Source: Luteitalea pratensis (GTDB lineage Bacteria > Acidobacteriota > Vicinamibacteria > Vicinamibacterales > Vicinamibacteraceae). Taken from it: DNA of 64,000 nt. Location of the stretch: the NCBI RefSeq assembly GCF_001618865.1, contig NZ_CP015136.1, forward strand, positions 1,895,001 to 1,959,000, read 5' to 3'. A program made the translations under genes and the position numbers. The notes beneath the pieces are model-generated. The model was not told where the DNA came from, did not search any database, and saw nothing but the letters and a program-made list of their open reading frames with translations. Positions 17,918 through 27,020 of this stretch are shown one piece after another. Within the stretch, counting starts at the first letter, position 1, and each line of letters begins with the position of its first letter.

Positions 17918-20900
17918 ATGCGATGCATGCAGATCAGGCGCTGCGCGCGCGTTGGCGCGATCGCGGCGTTCGCGTGCCTGTGCGCGGTGCCGCCCGTGCT
18001 CGGTCAGACGACTCGCGCCAGGTTGACCGGTACGGTGACCGACCCGAACGGCGCCGTCGTGCCAGGGGCCGTGCTCACCGCGACCAACGTCGCGACCAAC
18101 ATCAGCAGCGGCACCACCAGCGACCAGGAAGGCACGTACACGTTCACCGCCCTGCCGCCTGGCGAGTACACGGTCGCCGTGGAACTGGCCGGCTTCAAGC
18201 GGAACATCGTCACGGGCGTCATCCTGCAGATTGCCGAAACGTCGCGGCTGGACATTCCACTCGAAGTCGGTGCCGTGACCGAGCAGATCAGCGTCGTCAG
18301 CCAGGCGCCACTGGTCCGGAGCACGTCGAGCGAGCAGGGCCAGGTGATCGACTACAAGCAGATTCAGTCGCTCCCGCTCAATGGCCGCCTCTTTCAGCAG
18401 CTCATCACGCTGACCCCGGGCGCGGTCCAGGCGGGCTTTGCCGACTTTGCCGAGAATCCCGCCGGCGCCGGCGCGCGCAGCGCCGTCCATCACAGCGTGA
18501 ACGGCCTGCCGTGGTCGGGCAACAACTACCTGCTCGACGGCATTGCCAACAACGAGCCGCTCAACGCCTTCGTGAACATCACGCCGCCACTCGAGGCGCT
18601 GCAGGAATTCAAGGTCCAGACCAACAACCCGACCGCGGAGTTCGGCGTGTTCGGCGGTGCGGTCGTCAACCTGAGCATCCGCTCGGGCACCAACCAGTTC
18701 AGCGGGTCGCTGTTCGAGTACTACCGCGACGAGTCGCTCAACGCGCGGAACTTCTTCGCGGCGACCAAGGCACCGTTCAACTCGCATCAGTTCGGCGGCA
18801 CGTTCGGCGGGCCGCTGCTGCGCAACAAGGCGTTCTTCTTCGGCGACTACCAACGCCTGCGCCAGGACCAGGGCCGTACCGTGGTGACCACGGTCCCGAC
18901 CGCCGCGATGAGGCGCGGCGATCTCACGGAGTTCGGCACGCCGATCTTCGACCCGCTGACGAGGCAGCCCTTCGCCGGCAACGTCATCCCGGCCGATCGC
19001 ATCGATCCCGTGACGCGGCAGGTGGCCGACATCTGGCCGTTGCCGAACCGGCCGGGCCTGGCCGACAACTACATCGAGAACAACGTCGTCGAGCAGGAGC
19101 AGGACGCGTTCGACGTCAGGGGCGATCTGAACATGGAGCGATGGGGCTCGGTGTTCGGCCGCTATTCCAGGGCCGATCGCGACTTCGTCGAGCCGCCCAC
19201 CGCCAACATCTTCATGGCTGGAGGGAACAGGTCCGAGTCGGGCAACTACAACCTCGTCCTCGGGCACACCGTCACGTTCTCGTCGCGGCGGCTCAACGAA
19301 CTGCGGTTCGGCATCAACAAGTACGACCTCGCCCAGTTCGGCTCTGACTTCGGGATCCCGAAGAACAACGAGCTGGGCATCCCCAACGGCAACATCGAAG
19401 GTCACCCGTACACGTTCGGCATTGCCGACTTCAACGTCGCGGGTTTCCTGCGCACCGCCTCTCCCGGCTTCACCAACTCGGTGCGCATCGGTACGACGCT
19501 GCAACTCTCGGACAACTTCACGTGGATGTTCGACAAGCATTCGGTGAAGTTCGGCGGCGACGTGCGCTTCATCCAGTCGACATTGACGAACCCGCAAACG
19601 CAGCCGCGTGGGCTCTTCACCTTCGATCGCAACTACACCAGCAACCTTGGCGCAGCGAACACCGGTCAACCATGGGCGAGCTTCCTGCTCGGCCTTCCCA
19701 GCCGCGTGCAGCGTGACTTCGTCGACACCTACCCCGAGGTGTTGATCAATTTCGTCGGCTTCTTCGTGCAGGACGACTTCCGTGTCACGCACGATCTGAC
19801 GCTCAATCTCGGCCTGCGCTGGGACCTGCTGACGACTCCCGTCGAGAAGAACAACCGGCAGACCAACTTCAGCCTGGAGGACGGGCTGATCCACTCGGCC
19901 TCCGAGGACGACCGCGGGCCGCTGACGACGAACTTCTTCGCGGGTTGGGCGCCTCGTCTCGGTCTCGCGTGGTCGCCGGACGAAGGTCGGACGGCCATTC
20001 GGGCTGCCTACGGCATCAGCTACTACCGGGACAACTTCGGCGCCAACGGCGGGACGCTCGAACGCAATCACCCTCTGTTCCAGCAGATCGACCTGCAGAC
20101 GCCCAACCAGTTCACGCCGTTCACGACGGTCAGCGCCGGCCTGCCGGGATTCACGGCGGTGCCGCTCACGCCGACGATCGCGCCACCACCGGGATTCGCC
20201 GTGTTCTTCTTCCCGGCGGGCGACAAGCCGAACATGGCGCACATGTTCAACGTCGGGGTGCAGCGCCAGCTGCCGTGGTCGTCGGTGCTCGACGTGTCGT
20301 ACGTGGGCACACGCGGCGCGAACATCTTCGTCAGCCGCAACATCAACGTGCCCCTGCCGGGCCCTGGAGCTCTCGACCCGCGCCGGCCGTACTACGCCCT
20401 GGCCCCGAACATCCCGGTCATCAATCAGCGATCGGGCGATGCGGAGTCCTGGTACGACTCCCTCCAGGTGAAGGTCGACAAGCGCTTCTCACGCGGGTTC
20501 CAGGCGCTGCTCTCCTACACGCTCTCGAAGACCGAGGACACCGCGTTCATCCTGCATCCCTCGTTCGAGACGAGGGCGCCGTCGACGGGGAAGGCCATCG
20601 ATATTCCCCACAACTTCGTCCTCAGCTGGGCGTATGAACTGCCATTCGGACCCGGTCGGAAGTTCTTGTCCGACGCGTCAGGCGTGGTGCAGAGGCTGGT
20701 CGAGGGATGGTCGATCAATGGCATCACGATGTATCAGAGCGGCCAGCCCCTCAACATCAGGCTGGCGTCGTCGCAGCTCAATACCGGCACCGACAACTGG
20801 GCCAACGTGACGTGCGACGAGGTCGGCATGCCCGAGGCGGTGGGTCAGTGGTTCGACACGAGTTGCTTCGCGACGCCGGCCAACTTCGAGTTCGGCAACT

Positions 20901-21136
20901 ACGAGATCGGCCAGGTGCGCGGGCCCAAATTCATCAACACCGATTTCTCGCTGTTCAAGCGGACTGCTCTCGGCGGCACGCGCTCCTTCGAGTTGCGGAT
21001 GGAGGTGTTCAACCTGTTCAACAAGGCCCACTTCTCGAATCCCAACGATCGGCTCGGCAACACCAACTTCGGTCGCATCAGCAGTACGAGGTTCCCGTCG
21101 CGCGAGATCCAGCTGGGCGCGCGGTTCCTGTTCTGA
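17918..21136 (+). CDS. TonB-dependent receptor with N-terminal carboxypeptidase-regulatory-like domain (2)
   Basis: A 1072-residue Oar-like outer-membrane receptor. The signal peptide ends PPVLGQ. The transthyretin-like domain is at about 33-115 (LTGTVTDPNGAVVPGAVLTA, FTALPPGEYTVAVELAGFKR). Plug motifs are QIQSLPLNGRLFQQLITLTPG, NNYLLDGIANNEPLN and VNLSIRSGTNQFSGSLFEYYRDESLNARNF, then a long barrel ends REIQLGARFLF. GAGGTG sits 6 bases before ATG 17918. It is only distantly similar to the first receptor. A 178-base upstream region without genes probably holds its promoter. Substrate unknown. Confidence 0.92.
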   Translation: MRCMQIRRCARVGAIAAFACLCAVPPVLGQTTRARLTGTVTDPNGAVVPGAVLTATNVATNISSGTTSDQEGTYTFTALPPGEYTVAVELAGFKRNIVTGVILQIAETSRLDIPLEVGAVTEQISVVSQAPLVRSTSSEQGQVIDYKQIQSLPLNGRLFQQLITLTPGAVQAGFADFAENPAGAGARSAVHHSVNGLPWSGNNYLLDGIANNEPLNAFVNITPPLEALQEFKVQTNNPTAEFGVFGGAVVNLSIRSGTNQFSGSLFEYYRDESLNARNFFAATKAPFNSHQFGGTFGGPLLRNKAFFFGDYQRLRQDQGRTVVTTVPTAAMRRGDLTEFGTPIFDPLTRQPFAGNVIPADRIDPVTRQVADIWPLPNRPGLADNYIENNVVEQEQDAFDVRGDLNMERWGSVFGRYSRADRDFVEPPTANIFMAGGNRSESGNYNLVLGHTVTFSSRRLNELRFGINKYDLAQFGSDFGIPKNNELGIPNGNIEGHPYTFGIADFNVAGFLRTASPGFTNSVRIGTTLQLSDNFTWMFDKHSVKFGGDVRFIQSTLTNPQTQPRGLFTFDRNYTSNLGAANTGQPWASFLLGLPSRVQRDFVDTYPEVLINFVGFFVQDDFRVTHDLTLNLGLRWDLLTTPVEKNNRQTNFSLEDGLIHSASEDDRGPLTTNFFAGWAPRLGLAWSPDEGRTAIRAAYGISYYRDNFGANGGTLERNHPLFQQIDLQTPNQFTPFTTVSAGLPGFTAVPLTPTIAPPPGFAVFFFPAGDKPNMAHMFNVGVQRQLPWSSVLDVSYVGTRGANIFVSRNINVPLPGPGALDPRRPYYALAPNIPVINQRSGDAESWYDSLQVKVDKRFSRGFQALLSYTLSKTEDTAFILHPSFETRAPSTGKAIDIPHNFVLSWAYELPFGPGRKFLSDASGVVQRLVEGWSINGITMYQSGQPLNIRLASSQLNTGTDNWANVTCDEVGMPEAVGQWFDTSCFATPANFEFGNYEIGQVRGPKFINTDFSLFKRTALGGTRSFELRMEVFNLFNKAHFSNPNDRLGNTNFGRISSTRFPSREIQLGARFLF

Positions 21137-21225
21137 ACAGCTGGACGCGCAGCGTCGGTCAACGGCGTCGCTGACGCCGGACCGGCGCTGCCGGCGGCGG
21201 CCCACTCGTGCCGTGACGCTGACGC

Positions 21226-22356
21226 ATGTCATTGTTGTGTGTGCGAGGTGTCATTGCCCACGAGTGTGTCCCCCTACCGAGCGAGTCCTTCGTGATCCGG
21301 CACCCGAACGCCAGAGCACGCGGCGGGTATGCCGCACTCGCGTGCGCCGTGCTGTCGGTCGCGGTGATGACCTCCGGACAGGCCACCACCGCGGCATTGC
21401 CTCAGCAAGCACAGGGTCCCGCCGATGTGCGCGCGCCACAGCGGACTGACGCCGGTCCTGCGGCACCAGGCGCAGGCGTTCGCGTGTTCTCGTGGAACCT
21501 CTCGAGTGATGCGTTCGTGAAGGACCCGGCGGCGTTCCGGGCGGTCGTTCGTCAGTCACGGGCCGATATCCTGCTGCTCGACGAAGTGTCTCCATCCACA
21601 AACGCGCAGCAGATCCGCACCGCCCTGGCCGGGCTGGCGCCCGATGGACCGGATCAGTGGCACATCGACTTCGGCGCGAGCGGGGGACGGCAGCGCGGCG
21701 TGATTGTCAGCCGCCTGCCGCTGGAGCGCCTCGCGGAGTTCTCCGATATCGTGCCGTACCCCGCCGACGATCGTCGCCGGCTCGCCGATCTCATGGTCGC
21801 CGCCGGACCCGTCGAGCCGGCCTTCAGCATGGACGGCGGGATCCCGATGAACGGCGTGGTCGTACTCGCGGGACAACGCCGCCTCCTGGTGGTCACCACG
21901 GACATGCAGTGCTGCGGCAACGACCCGGGAAGCTGGCAGGAGGACCGGCGTCGCGTCGAGGCAGGCGAGATCCGTCGGCGTATCAGGCAGGTCCTGGAGC
22001 GAACCCGCGTCGACGGCCTGATCGTCGGCGGGGACTTCAACCTGGTGAGCACGCCACTTCCGCTGGTGATCGTGTCCGGTCCGTATCGGCTGCCGCACGC
22101 CGGACTGCTCGTGGCCGAACTCCGACACCTCGACGGCGCGGACACGTGGACTTGGGACGGTCGCGGCACGCCGTTTCCGTCCCGGCCCATGGACTTCGTG
22201 CTCTACAGTCCGCACACGCTCGCGCTTCGCCAGGGCTACGTCCTCGACACGGCGGACCTGCCACAGTCGGAGCTCGAGCAACTGGGCATTCAGCCCGAGT
22301 CCGCGGGTCGACTGTCGGCGCACCGGCCGCTGGTGGCCGAGTTCGTCTGGCACTGA
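21226..22356 (+). CDS. Exported endonuclease/exonuclease/phosphatase (EEP) family protein
   Basis: A 376-residue protein from ATG 21226. A start at GTG 21292 would give a cleaner signal peptide (VIRHPNARARGGYAALACAVLSVAV). The EEP fold is clear: VRVFSWNLSS (Asn), DILLLDEV (metal-binding acid), VDGLIVGGDFNLVSTPL (GDFN), RPMDFVLYS and the terminal SAHRPLVAEF (catalytic His). The family cleaves phosphodiesters in nucleic acids, lipids or nucleotides with Mg2+. Export points to an extracellular or periplasmic phosphodiesterase. It is monocistronic, 89 bases after the receptor. Confidence 0.88.
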   Translation: MSLLCVRGVIAHECVPLPSESFVIRHPNARARGGYAALACAVLSVAVMTSGQATTAALPQQAQGPADVRAPQRTDAGPAAPGAGVRVFSWNLSSDAFVKDPAAFRAVVRQSRADILLLDEVSPSTNAQQIRTALAGLAPDGPDQWHIDFGASGGRQRGVIVSRLPLERLAEFSDIVPYPADDRRRLADLMVAAGPVEPAFSMDGGIPMNGVVVLAGQRRLLVVTTDMQCCGNDPGSWQEDRRRVEAGEIRRRIRQVLERTRVDGLIVGGDFNLVSTPLPLVIVSGPYRLPHAGLLVAELRHLDGADTWTWDGRGTPFPSRPMDFVLYSPHTLALRQGYVLDTADLPQSELEQLGIQPESAGRLSAHRPLVAEFVWH

Positions 22357-22457
22357 GAGTCCGCCATGGACCCGAGATGGGCTGGCTGGATCGTGGCAGA
22401 CGTCGACAGCAGTGCACATCTCCTCGGCATCGCACGGAAAAGCTGAAAGGGCATGCC

Positions 22458-22871
22458 GTGCTTTCTGATGAAGACCGCCTCGCAATCGCGGCCGTCCACC
22501 GCGAATGGGTGGATGCCGAGTTGAAGGGCGACATGTCGGCCGTCCTGCAATTGTGCACGGCTGAACCCGTGTGGCTGCCACCAGACCACGGACCTCTCTG
22601 CGGCCGGGCCGCGATTGTGCGTTGGCTCGCGGCGCAGCCTCACGAGGGAGTGGTGCGCATCGACATCGATCGTCTCGCAATCGACGGACTCGACTCGTTC
22701 GCCTGGAAAGTGGCAACCTTCCGGACAACCCTGGACCGTCCAGCCGCGACGGGTCCTTCAGTCTTTGCCGGCGCTCACGGATGGTTGTTGCAGCGTGACG
22801 ACGCGGGCACGTGGCGAGTCGCCGTGGTGACATGGACCACGGCGCGGCCTGATCATCGGAGAGAACGGTGA
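22458..22871 (+). CDS. SnoaL-like/DUF4440 family protein
   Basis: A 137-residue NTF2/SnoaL-like cone-fold protein. LAIAAVHREWVDAELKGDMSAVLQLCTAEPVWLPPDHGPLCGR is the typical first helix plus entrance strand, and HGWLLQRDDAGTWRVAVVTW is the typical last sheet. It starts at GTG 22458 with AAAGG upstream; the out-of-frame ATG at 22453 is not used. Its stop overlaps the next gene by 4 bases. The family includes isomerases, dehydratases and ligand carriers; the activity here is unknown. Confidence 0.8.
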   Translation: MLSDEDRLAIAAVHREWVDAELKGDMSAVLQLCTAEPVWLPPDHGPLCGRAAIVRWLAAQPHEGVVRIDIDRLAIDGLDSFAWKVATFRTTLDRPAATGPSVFAGAHGWLLQRDDAGTWRVAVVTWTTARPDHRRER

Positions 22872-23320
22872 CTCCAAGTACGGACATCCTCATCGGCGAC
22901 ACCGACCGACAGTACGTGCTCATCCGGCCGCTGTGCCGGAAGCACCCGGGCCTGTTCGACTACCGGGACGGGAACTGGATCGACTGCGAGCTCGAGATCG
23001 TGGCCGGAGCATTTCGCGGCAGGTTCCAGGCGGATCTGCGATCCGAGGAGTTCCACGCGTTCCTGGAGGACACGGAGGGCTTGAGCCGGGCGCTCGAGGG
23101 GGCCGCGAGCTTCAACACCGTGGAGGGCTGCATCGCGATCACCCTGGCCGGCGACGGCAACGGGCATGTCCGTGTCAGGGGAGAGGCGGTCGACGCCGCT
23201 GACGCCGGGAACCGCCTGCTGTTCGATTTCGGGATCGATGAGAACTGCTTACCGGACATCCGTCAGTCGTTGGAGTATCTCCTCGCGGCGTTTCCCGTCA
23301 CCGGGACACGCGATGCCTGA
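22868..23320 (+). CDS. Small hypothetical protein resembling WapI-type immunity proteins
   Basis: A 150-residue soluble acidic protein, start GTG 22868 overlapping the upstream stop. The pattern is CELEIVAGAFRGRFQADLRSEEFHAFLEDTEGLSRALEGAASF, then LEGCI-like VEGCIAITLAGDGNGHVRVRGEAVD, then LLFDFGIDENCLPDIRQSLEYLL. This is like proteins annotated as WapI-family immunity proteins (sheet, helix, sheet with a Gly-rich turn, final helix). Similarity is by eye only. No polymorphic toxin gene is adjacent, so an immunity role is speculative. Confidence 0.65.
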   Translation: MTPSTDILIGDTDRQYVLIRPLCRKHPGLFDYRDGNWIDCELEIVAGAFRGRFQADLRSEEFHAFLEDTEGLSRALEGAASFNTVEGCIAITLAGDGNGHVRVRGEAVDAADAGNRLLFDFGIDENCLPDIRQSLEYLLAAFPVTGTRDA

Positions 23321-23354
23321 TGCGCCGCGCACGGCGCCGCCAGACGGGCAGGAA

Positions 23355-23418
23355 CAGGACCACAGGACAACAGGAACACAGGAACACAGGACCACAGGAT
23401 CACAGGACAGCAGGAACA
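23355..23418 (+). repeat. Octamer tandem array (CAGGAACA-type, 8 units)
   Basis: Eight consecutive 8-mers in one register: CAGGACCA, CAGGACAA, CAGGAACA twice, CAGGACCA, CAGGATCA, CAGGACAG and CAGGAACA. They occupy the 262-base gap between the WapI-like gene and the Cache-domain gene. There are no spacers, so this is not a CRISPR array. Confidence 0.8.
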
Positions 23419-23582
23419 CACGGGAGGAGGGGCGGCACCGGCTGGCGCCGGGGTAGAGCGGCACAGATGAGCTGATTCGGTGACGCCGAGACGCTGCCCT
23501 TGACACCAGCGCTCGAACGGCCCCAAGGTGAGGCCTGGCACCAATAGATGCGGCCGAGCGCCGCACCGGAAAGGGGTCGTTC

Positions 23583-24698
23583 ATGCGTACCCATTTTCCC
23601 CGGATCAACTCGACCGTCCTGTCGGTCTTTCTGCTCGTCAGCCTGCCGGTCCTGGCTGCTGGCGTGCTGTTGGTCCTCCTCGTCGCCCAAGCGACACTCC
23701 GCGATACCTACGGCCGGCACCTGTCGGACATCGCACAGCAGACGGCAAACGGTGTCGACGCCTACGTCTACCGCAAGGTCCTCGACGTGTCGATGATCGG
23801 CCGCACACAGGACATCCGGGAAGCCGTGCGAGCGGCCCCGGCGCCCGACACGACCCGGCTCGCCGCCAACCCCGCTTCCCGCTATCTCGCCGACCTCGTG
23901 GCGCACGACTCGGTCTACCGCGAGATCATCGTCACGAACAGGAAAGGGCAGATCGTCGCGGCGTCGCGCGCCGTGACGCCGCGCGACGAGTCCGGTGAGG
24001 ACTGGTGGAAGGCGACCGTTGACGACGGTGCCGTCGGGCGCGTCTTCGTGACCCAGTTGCGCTGGGATGCGAAGGAGGGCATCTCGGTGATGCACGTCTC
24101 GGCACCCGTGCCCGAGGCGACCGGCGACCAGTTGATGGGTGTCGTGCGGGTCGCGTTCGACGCACGCGAGTTGCTGGCACCCGTGGCCGGCGTGCAGTTG
24201 GGCGCCTCGGGCATGGCGACTCTGGTACGTGAGGGCGGGACGGTGGTGTTCAGCCGTGAGTCGAGCGACCCGTCGGCGCGGTTCTTTGCCACGAAAGAAC
24301 TGACTGACGAGTTGTCGAAGCAGTCGGTCGTCGAGGGTGTGCGGCAGGCGGGGATGCACTTCAGCGCCGTCGACGACAAAGGGACTTCGTACGTCGTGGG
24401 CGTTGCAGGGAGCCAGCTGGCCCGGACGTTCCCGAACCTGTCCTGGTTCGTGGCTGTGTCGCAGGCCGAGTCCGAGTTGATGGGGCCCGTCCGGTCCATC
24501 GGTTGGCGCCTGCTGCTGGTGTTTGTCGTCACGGCGCTGCTCGTGCTGGCGCTCGCGCTGTATTTCTCGATGCGCCTCCATGCACCGGCAATCGACGTCG
24601 ACATGGATCTCGTCGAGCATCGGCCGGTGTCGCGCATGCCGGACACGGGCGACGACGAGAACGCCGACGACATGCCGGCCGCCCGACCAGTCCGCTAG
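23583..24698 (+). CDS. Membrane protein with extracytoplasmic dCache-like sensor domain and no output domain
   Basis: A 371-residue protein with an N-terminal membrane helix (about 11-38), a 270-residue extracytoplasmic domain, a second membrane helix (about 325-347) and a short acidic cytosolic tail. The outer domain follows the double-Cache plan: long stalk helix ATLRDTYGRHLSDIAQQTANGVDAYV, YREIIVTNRKGQIVAAS, EDWWKATVDDGAVGRVFVT, SAPVPEATGDQLMGVVRVAFDARELL. A second module begins GASGMATLVREGGTVVFSR. Proteins of this build usually continue into HAMP plus kinase, cyclase or MCP signalling domains, but none follows here. It may pass its signal to a partner or be a truncated receptor. Confidence 0.8.
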   Translation: MRTHFPRINSTVLSVFLLVSLPVLAAGVLLVLLVAQATLRDTYGRHLSDIAQQTANGVDAYVYRKVLDVSMIGRTQDIREAVRAAPAPDTTRLAANPASRYLADLVAHDSVYREIIVTNRKGQIVAASRAVTPRDESGEDWWKATVDDGAVGRVFVTQLRWDAKEGISVMHVSAPVPEATGDQLMGVVRVAFDARELLAPVAGVQLGASGMATLVREGGTVVFSRESSDPSARFFATKELTDELSKQSVVEGVRQAGMHFSAVDDKGTSYVVGVAGSQLARTFPNLSWFVAVSQAESELMGPVRSIGWRLLLVFVVTALLVLALALYFSMRLHAPAIDVDMDLVEHRPVSRMPDTGDDENADDMPAARPVR

Positions 24699-24725
24699 AC
24701 GACGCGCGCGAGTACGATTCACGCT

Positions 24726-25277
24726 GTGGCAGTCGTGGTCCTGCTGAGGGGCGTGAACGTCGGCGGTCACAGGGCCTTTCGCCCTTCTGCGCTCGCTGAA
24801 GACCTGCGGCACTTCGACGCCGTCAGCATCGGTGCCGCGGGTACCTTCGTGATTCGGCGGCCGGTCCGTCTCGGGCAACTACGGCTCGAGGTCGCGCGCC
24901 GGCTTTCATTCGATGCCGAGATCATGATCTGCCAGGGCAGCGCCATTGTCAGGTTGATGTCCCGCGACTTCTTCGCCGCCGACGACCTCCGTCCGGACAT
25001 CGTCCGCTTCGTGAGTGTGTTGTCCCGTTCTCCGAGAGTGGCGCCGCCGCTGCCCATGGACCTCCCCCTCACAGGTCCCTGGCTCGTGAAGATTCTTGCG
25101 AGAGAGAATCGCTTCGTCGTGGGGTTGTACCGGCGGCAGATGAAGGCCATCGGCCAGCTCGGCTCGCTGGATCGGGTCTTCGGCATGCCAGCCACGACAC
25201 GCAGCTGGACGACCATGGCGGCGATCGCCAGGGTGCTGGCTGGCAGCGAGGCGCGCAACGGAGCAGCAGGTGAGTGA
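24726..25277 (+). CDS. DUF1697 family protein
   Basis: A 183-residue cytosolic protein beginning (GTG 24726) AVVVLLRGVNVGGH, the start signature of DUF1697, with RPSALAEDLRHFDAVSIGAAGTFVI following as the usual second unit. Family members have an alpha-beta fold and no established activity. It overlaps the methyltransferase gene by 8 bases, so the two are probably co-translated. Confidence 0.8.
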   Translation: MAVVVLLRGVNVGGHRAFRPSALAEDLRHFDAVSIGAAGTFVIRRPVRLGQLRLEVARRLSFDAEIMICQGSAIVRLMSRDFFAADDLRPDIVRFVSVLSRSPRVAPPLPMDLPLTGPWLVKILARENRFVVGLYRRQMKAIGQLGSLDRVFGMPATTRSWTTMAAIARVLAGSEARNGAAGE

Positions 25278-25860
25278 TCTGCTCGAGACCCTGAAGCGCG
25301 AGCTCGAGCGCTTCGGCGTAGAGAACGACGCGACCACCGACGAGCGGCCACGGCGCATGCTGAACATCACGCGAGACACTGGCGAGTTCCTGTCGGTTCT
25401 CGTCCGCGCCACGTTCGCCACGCGGATCCTGGAGATTGGCACGTCCAACGGCTACTCGACACTCTGGCTTGCCGAGGCGGCACGCGCGATTGGCGGTGCG
25501 GTCACGACAATCGAGTCTGCCGACGACAAAGTCCGGCTCGCCCTCGCCACCTTCGCGCGCTCCGGACTTGCGCCCTTCATCACGCTGATTCACGACGATG
25601 CCGGGCGCTACATGCTGCGCGGTGACGCCGGCGCTTACGACGTGATCTTTCTCGATAGCGAGCGCTCGGAGTACGCCGGCTGGTGGCCGCAGTTGCGCGG
25701 CCTCCTGCGACCAGGGGGCCTGTTGGTCGTGGACAATGCGTCGTCACACGCCGATCAGATGGCTTCGTTGGTCGCACTCGTGAACGCTGATGCGGCGTTC
25801 ACGAGCTGCCTGGTCTCGGTGGGCAAGGGCGAGTTCCTGGCGGTGAAGTCTCCGACGTAA
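25270..25860 (+). CDS. SAM-dependent O-methyltransferase (class I)
   Basis: A 196-residue Rossmann-fold methyltransferase of the catechol/caffeoyl-CoA O-methyltransferase type. Motif I is ILEIGTSNGYSTLWLAEA, motif II is VTTIESADDKVRLA, and the metal/SAM acid is in YDVIFLDSERSEYAGWW. GGLLVVDNASSHADQM gives the second metal-ligand region. It starts at GTG 25270 within the end of the DUF1697 gene. The substrate is not predictable from sequence. Confidence 0.87.
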   Translation: MSDLLETLKRELERFGVENDATTDERPRRMLNITRDTGEFLSVLVRATFATRILEIGTSNGYSTLWLAEAARAIGGAVTTIESADDKVRLALATFARSGLAPFITLIHDDAGRYMLRGDAGAYDVIFLDSERSEYAGWWPQLRGLLRPGGLLVVDNASSHADQMASLVALVNADAAFTSCLVSVGKGEFLAVKSPT

Positions 25861-25966
25861 ATCTCTTGCGATCCGGTCGATGGCGAGGCACCTCTTCGGT
25901 CGCCGCCGTCGCAGGTATGCGCACCAGACGTCGTAGAATCGCCTTACCCATATCCCAGGAGGTCAC

Positions 25967-26884
25967 ATGCGCTCGTCGGCTCGGCGTCTCCATCTCGGCC
26001 TTGTTGCGTTGACAGGCATCATCCTCGTCGCGTCAGCCCTGACTTCCGCTCGTGCGTTCCCTGACTTCATCCCCCTGCCGGCCGATTTCGGTCCCGAAGG
26101 GATCGGCGTTGGCAACGGCACGACCTTCTACACCGGGTCGCTCGCGGCCAACACGCGTGGGCAGATCCTGGTGGGCGACCTGCGCACGGGCGACGTCGCG
26201 ACGCTCGTGACGCCAGATGGGGTGCCTGCTACCGGGATGAAGCACGATCCGAGGAGCAACCTGCTGTTTGTCGCACGCTCCACGACTGGCATGGGCACCG
26301 TCTTCAATGCAGAGTCTGGCGACATCGTCGCGTCCTACCAGTTCCACACGGCGCCGACCTTCATCAACGACGTCGTGATCACACGCGACGCTGCGTATTT
26401 CACCGATACCCAGGCCGCATTCCTCTACCGCGTGGCGCTCGGACCCGCCGGCGAGCCGGCACTGGACGCGACGCCGATCCCGCTGCCGTCCACGTTCAGG
26501 ACCAACGGCATCGCCGCCACGCCGAATGGCGAGCAACTCTTCGTGGTCAATGGCCCCACCGCGCAGCTCTTCCGCATCGATACGGCCACGCACACGCCGG
26601 AGCTCGTCGATCTCAGTGGAGACACACTGCCCAACGCTGATGGACTCTTGCTCGCAGGCAAGACGTTGTATGTGGTGCAGAACACCCGCAACAGGATCGC
26701 CGTCGTGAACCTGTCTGCCGATTACGCGTCCGGGGCGATTGCCGGCTTCCTCACGGAACCCTTCACGTCGAATCCGTTGACGAAGGTACCGACGACGATC
26801 GCGAAGTTCGGCGACGCCTTGTACGCCGTCACGGCGGGCTTTGCGGCGCCGTCGCCCGACTTCGTCGTCCGCGTCACGAAATAG
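25967..26884 (+). CDS. Exported SMP-30/gluconolactonase-like beta-propeller
   Basis: A 305-residue secreted protein: signal peptide to about SARAF, then a six-bladed propeller. Blade cores are seen at PEGIGVGNGTTFYTGSLAANTRGQILVGDL, HDPRSNLLFVARSTTGMGTV, INDVVITRDAAYFTDTQAAFLYRV, TNGIAATPNGEQLFVVNG, ADGLLLAGKTLYVVQNTRNRIAVV and TTIAKFGDALYAVTAGF. This resembles the SMP-30/strictosidine-synthase-like group. Catalytic metal ligands cannot be confirmed by eye, so it may be a binding protein. It is probably monocistronic, with a hairpin downstream. Confidence 0.82.
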   Translation: MRSSARRLHLGLVALTGIILVASALTSARAFPDFIPLPADFGPEGIGVGNGTTFYTGSLAANTRGQILVGDLRTGDVATLVTPDGVPATGMKHDPRSNLLFVARSTTGMGTVFNAESGDIVASYQFHTAPTFINDVVITRDAAYFTDTQAAFLYRVALGPAGEPALDATPIPLPSTFRTNGIAATPNGEQLFVVNGPTAQLFRIDTATHTPELVDLSGDTLPNADGLLLAGKTLYVVQNTRNRIAVVNLSADYASGAIAGFLTEPFTSNPLTKVPTTIAKFGDALYAVTAGFAAPSPDFVVRVTK

Positions 26885-26948
26885 GGACACGTCGCGGCAG
26901 GCAGATCGAATGCGCGCTCGTCAACCTTGCGCCAGCGCAATGCGCACG

Positions 26949-26981
26949 GGCCGTCGCTCCGCTAACGTGGAGTGACGGGCC
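26949..26981 (+). terminator. Imperfect hairpin after the propeller gene
   Basis: GGCCGTCGCTCC and GGAGTGACGGGCC pair with one bulge and one wobble/mismatch around an 8-nt loop. It lies 65 bases past the propeller stop and 40 bases before the next start. There is no T-run, so the call is weak. Confidence 0.4.
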
Positions 26982-27020
26982 AGGGCTGTCCGGCCCCGCC
27001 ATGCCCGGCGAACTGCCACG

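Noticed and set aside
17657-20242. 861-codon open frame antisense to TonB receptor 2
   Set aside because: Same codon-shadow effect; no ribosome-binding site, no motif, and it covers a well-supported receptor and part of the GNAT gene.
23340-23420. Short regular repeats considered as a CRISPR array
   Set aside because: The 8-base units are directly adjacent with no spacers and no cas genes are present.
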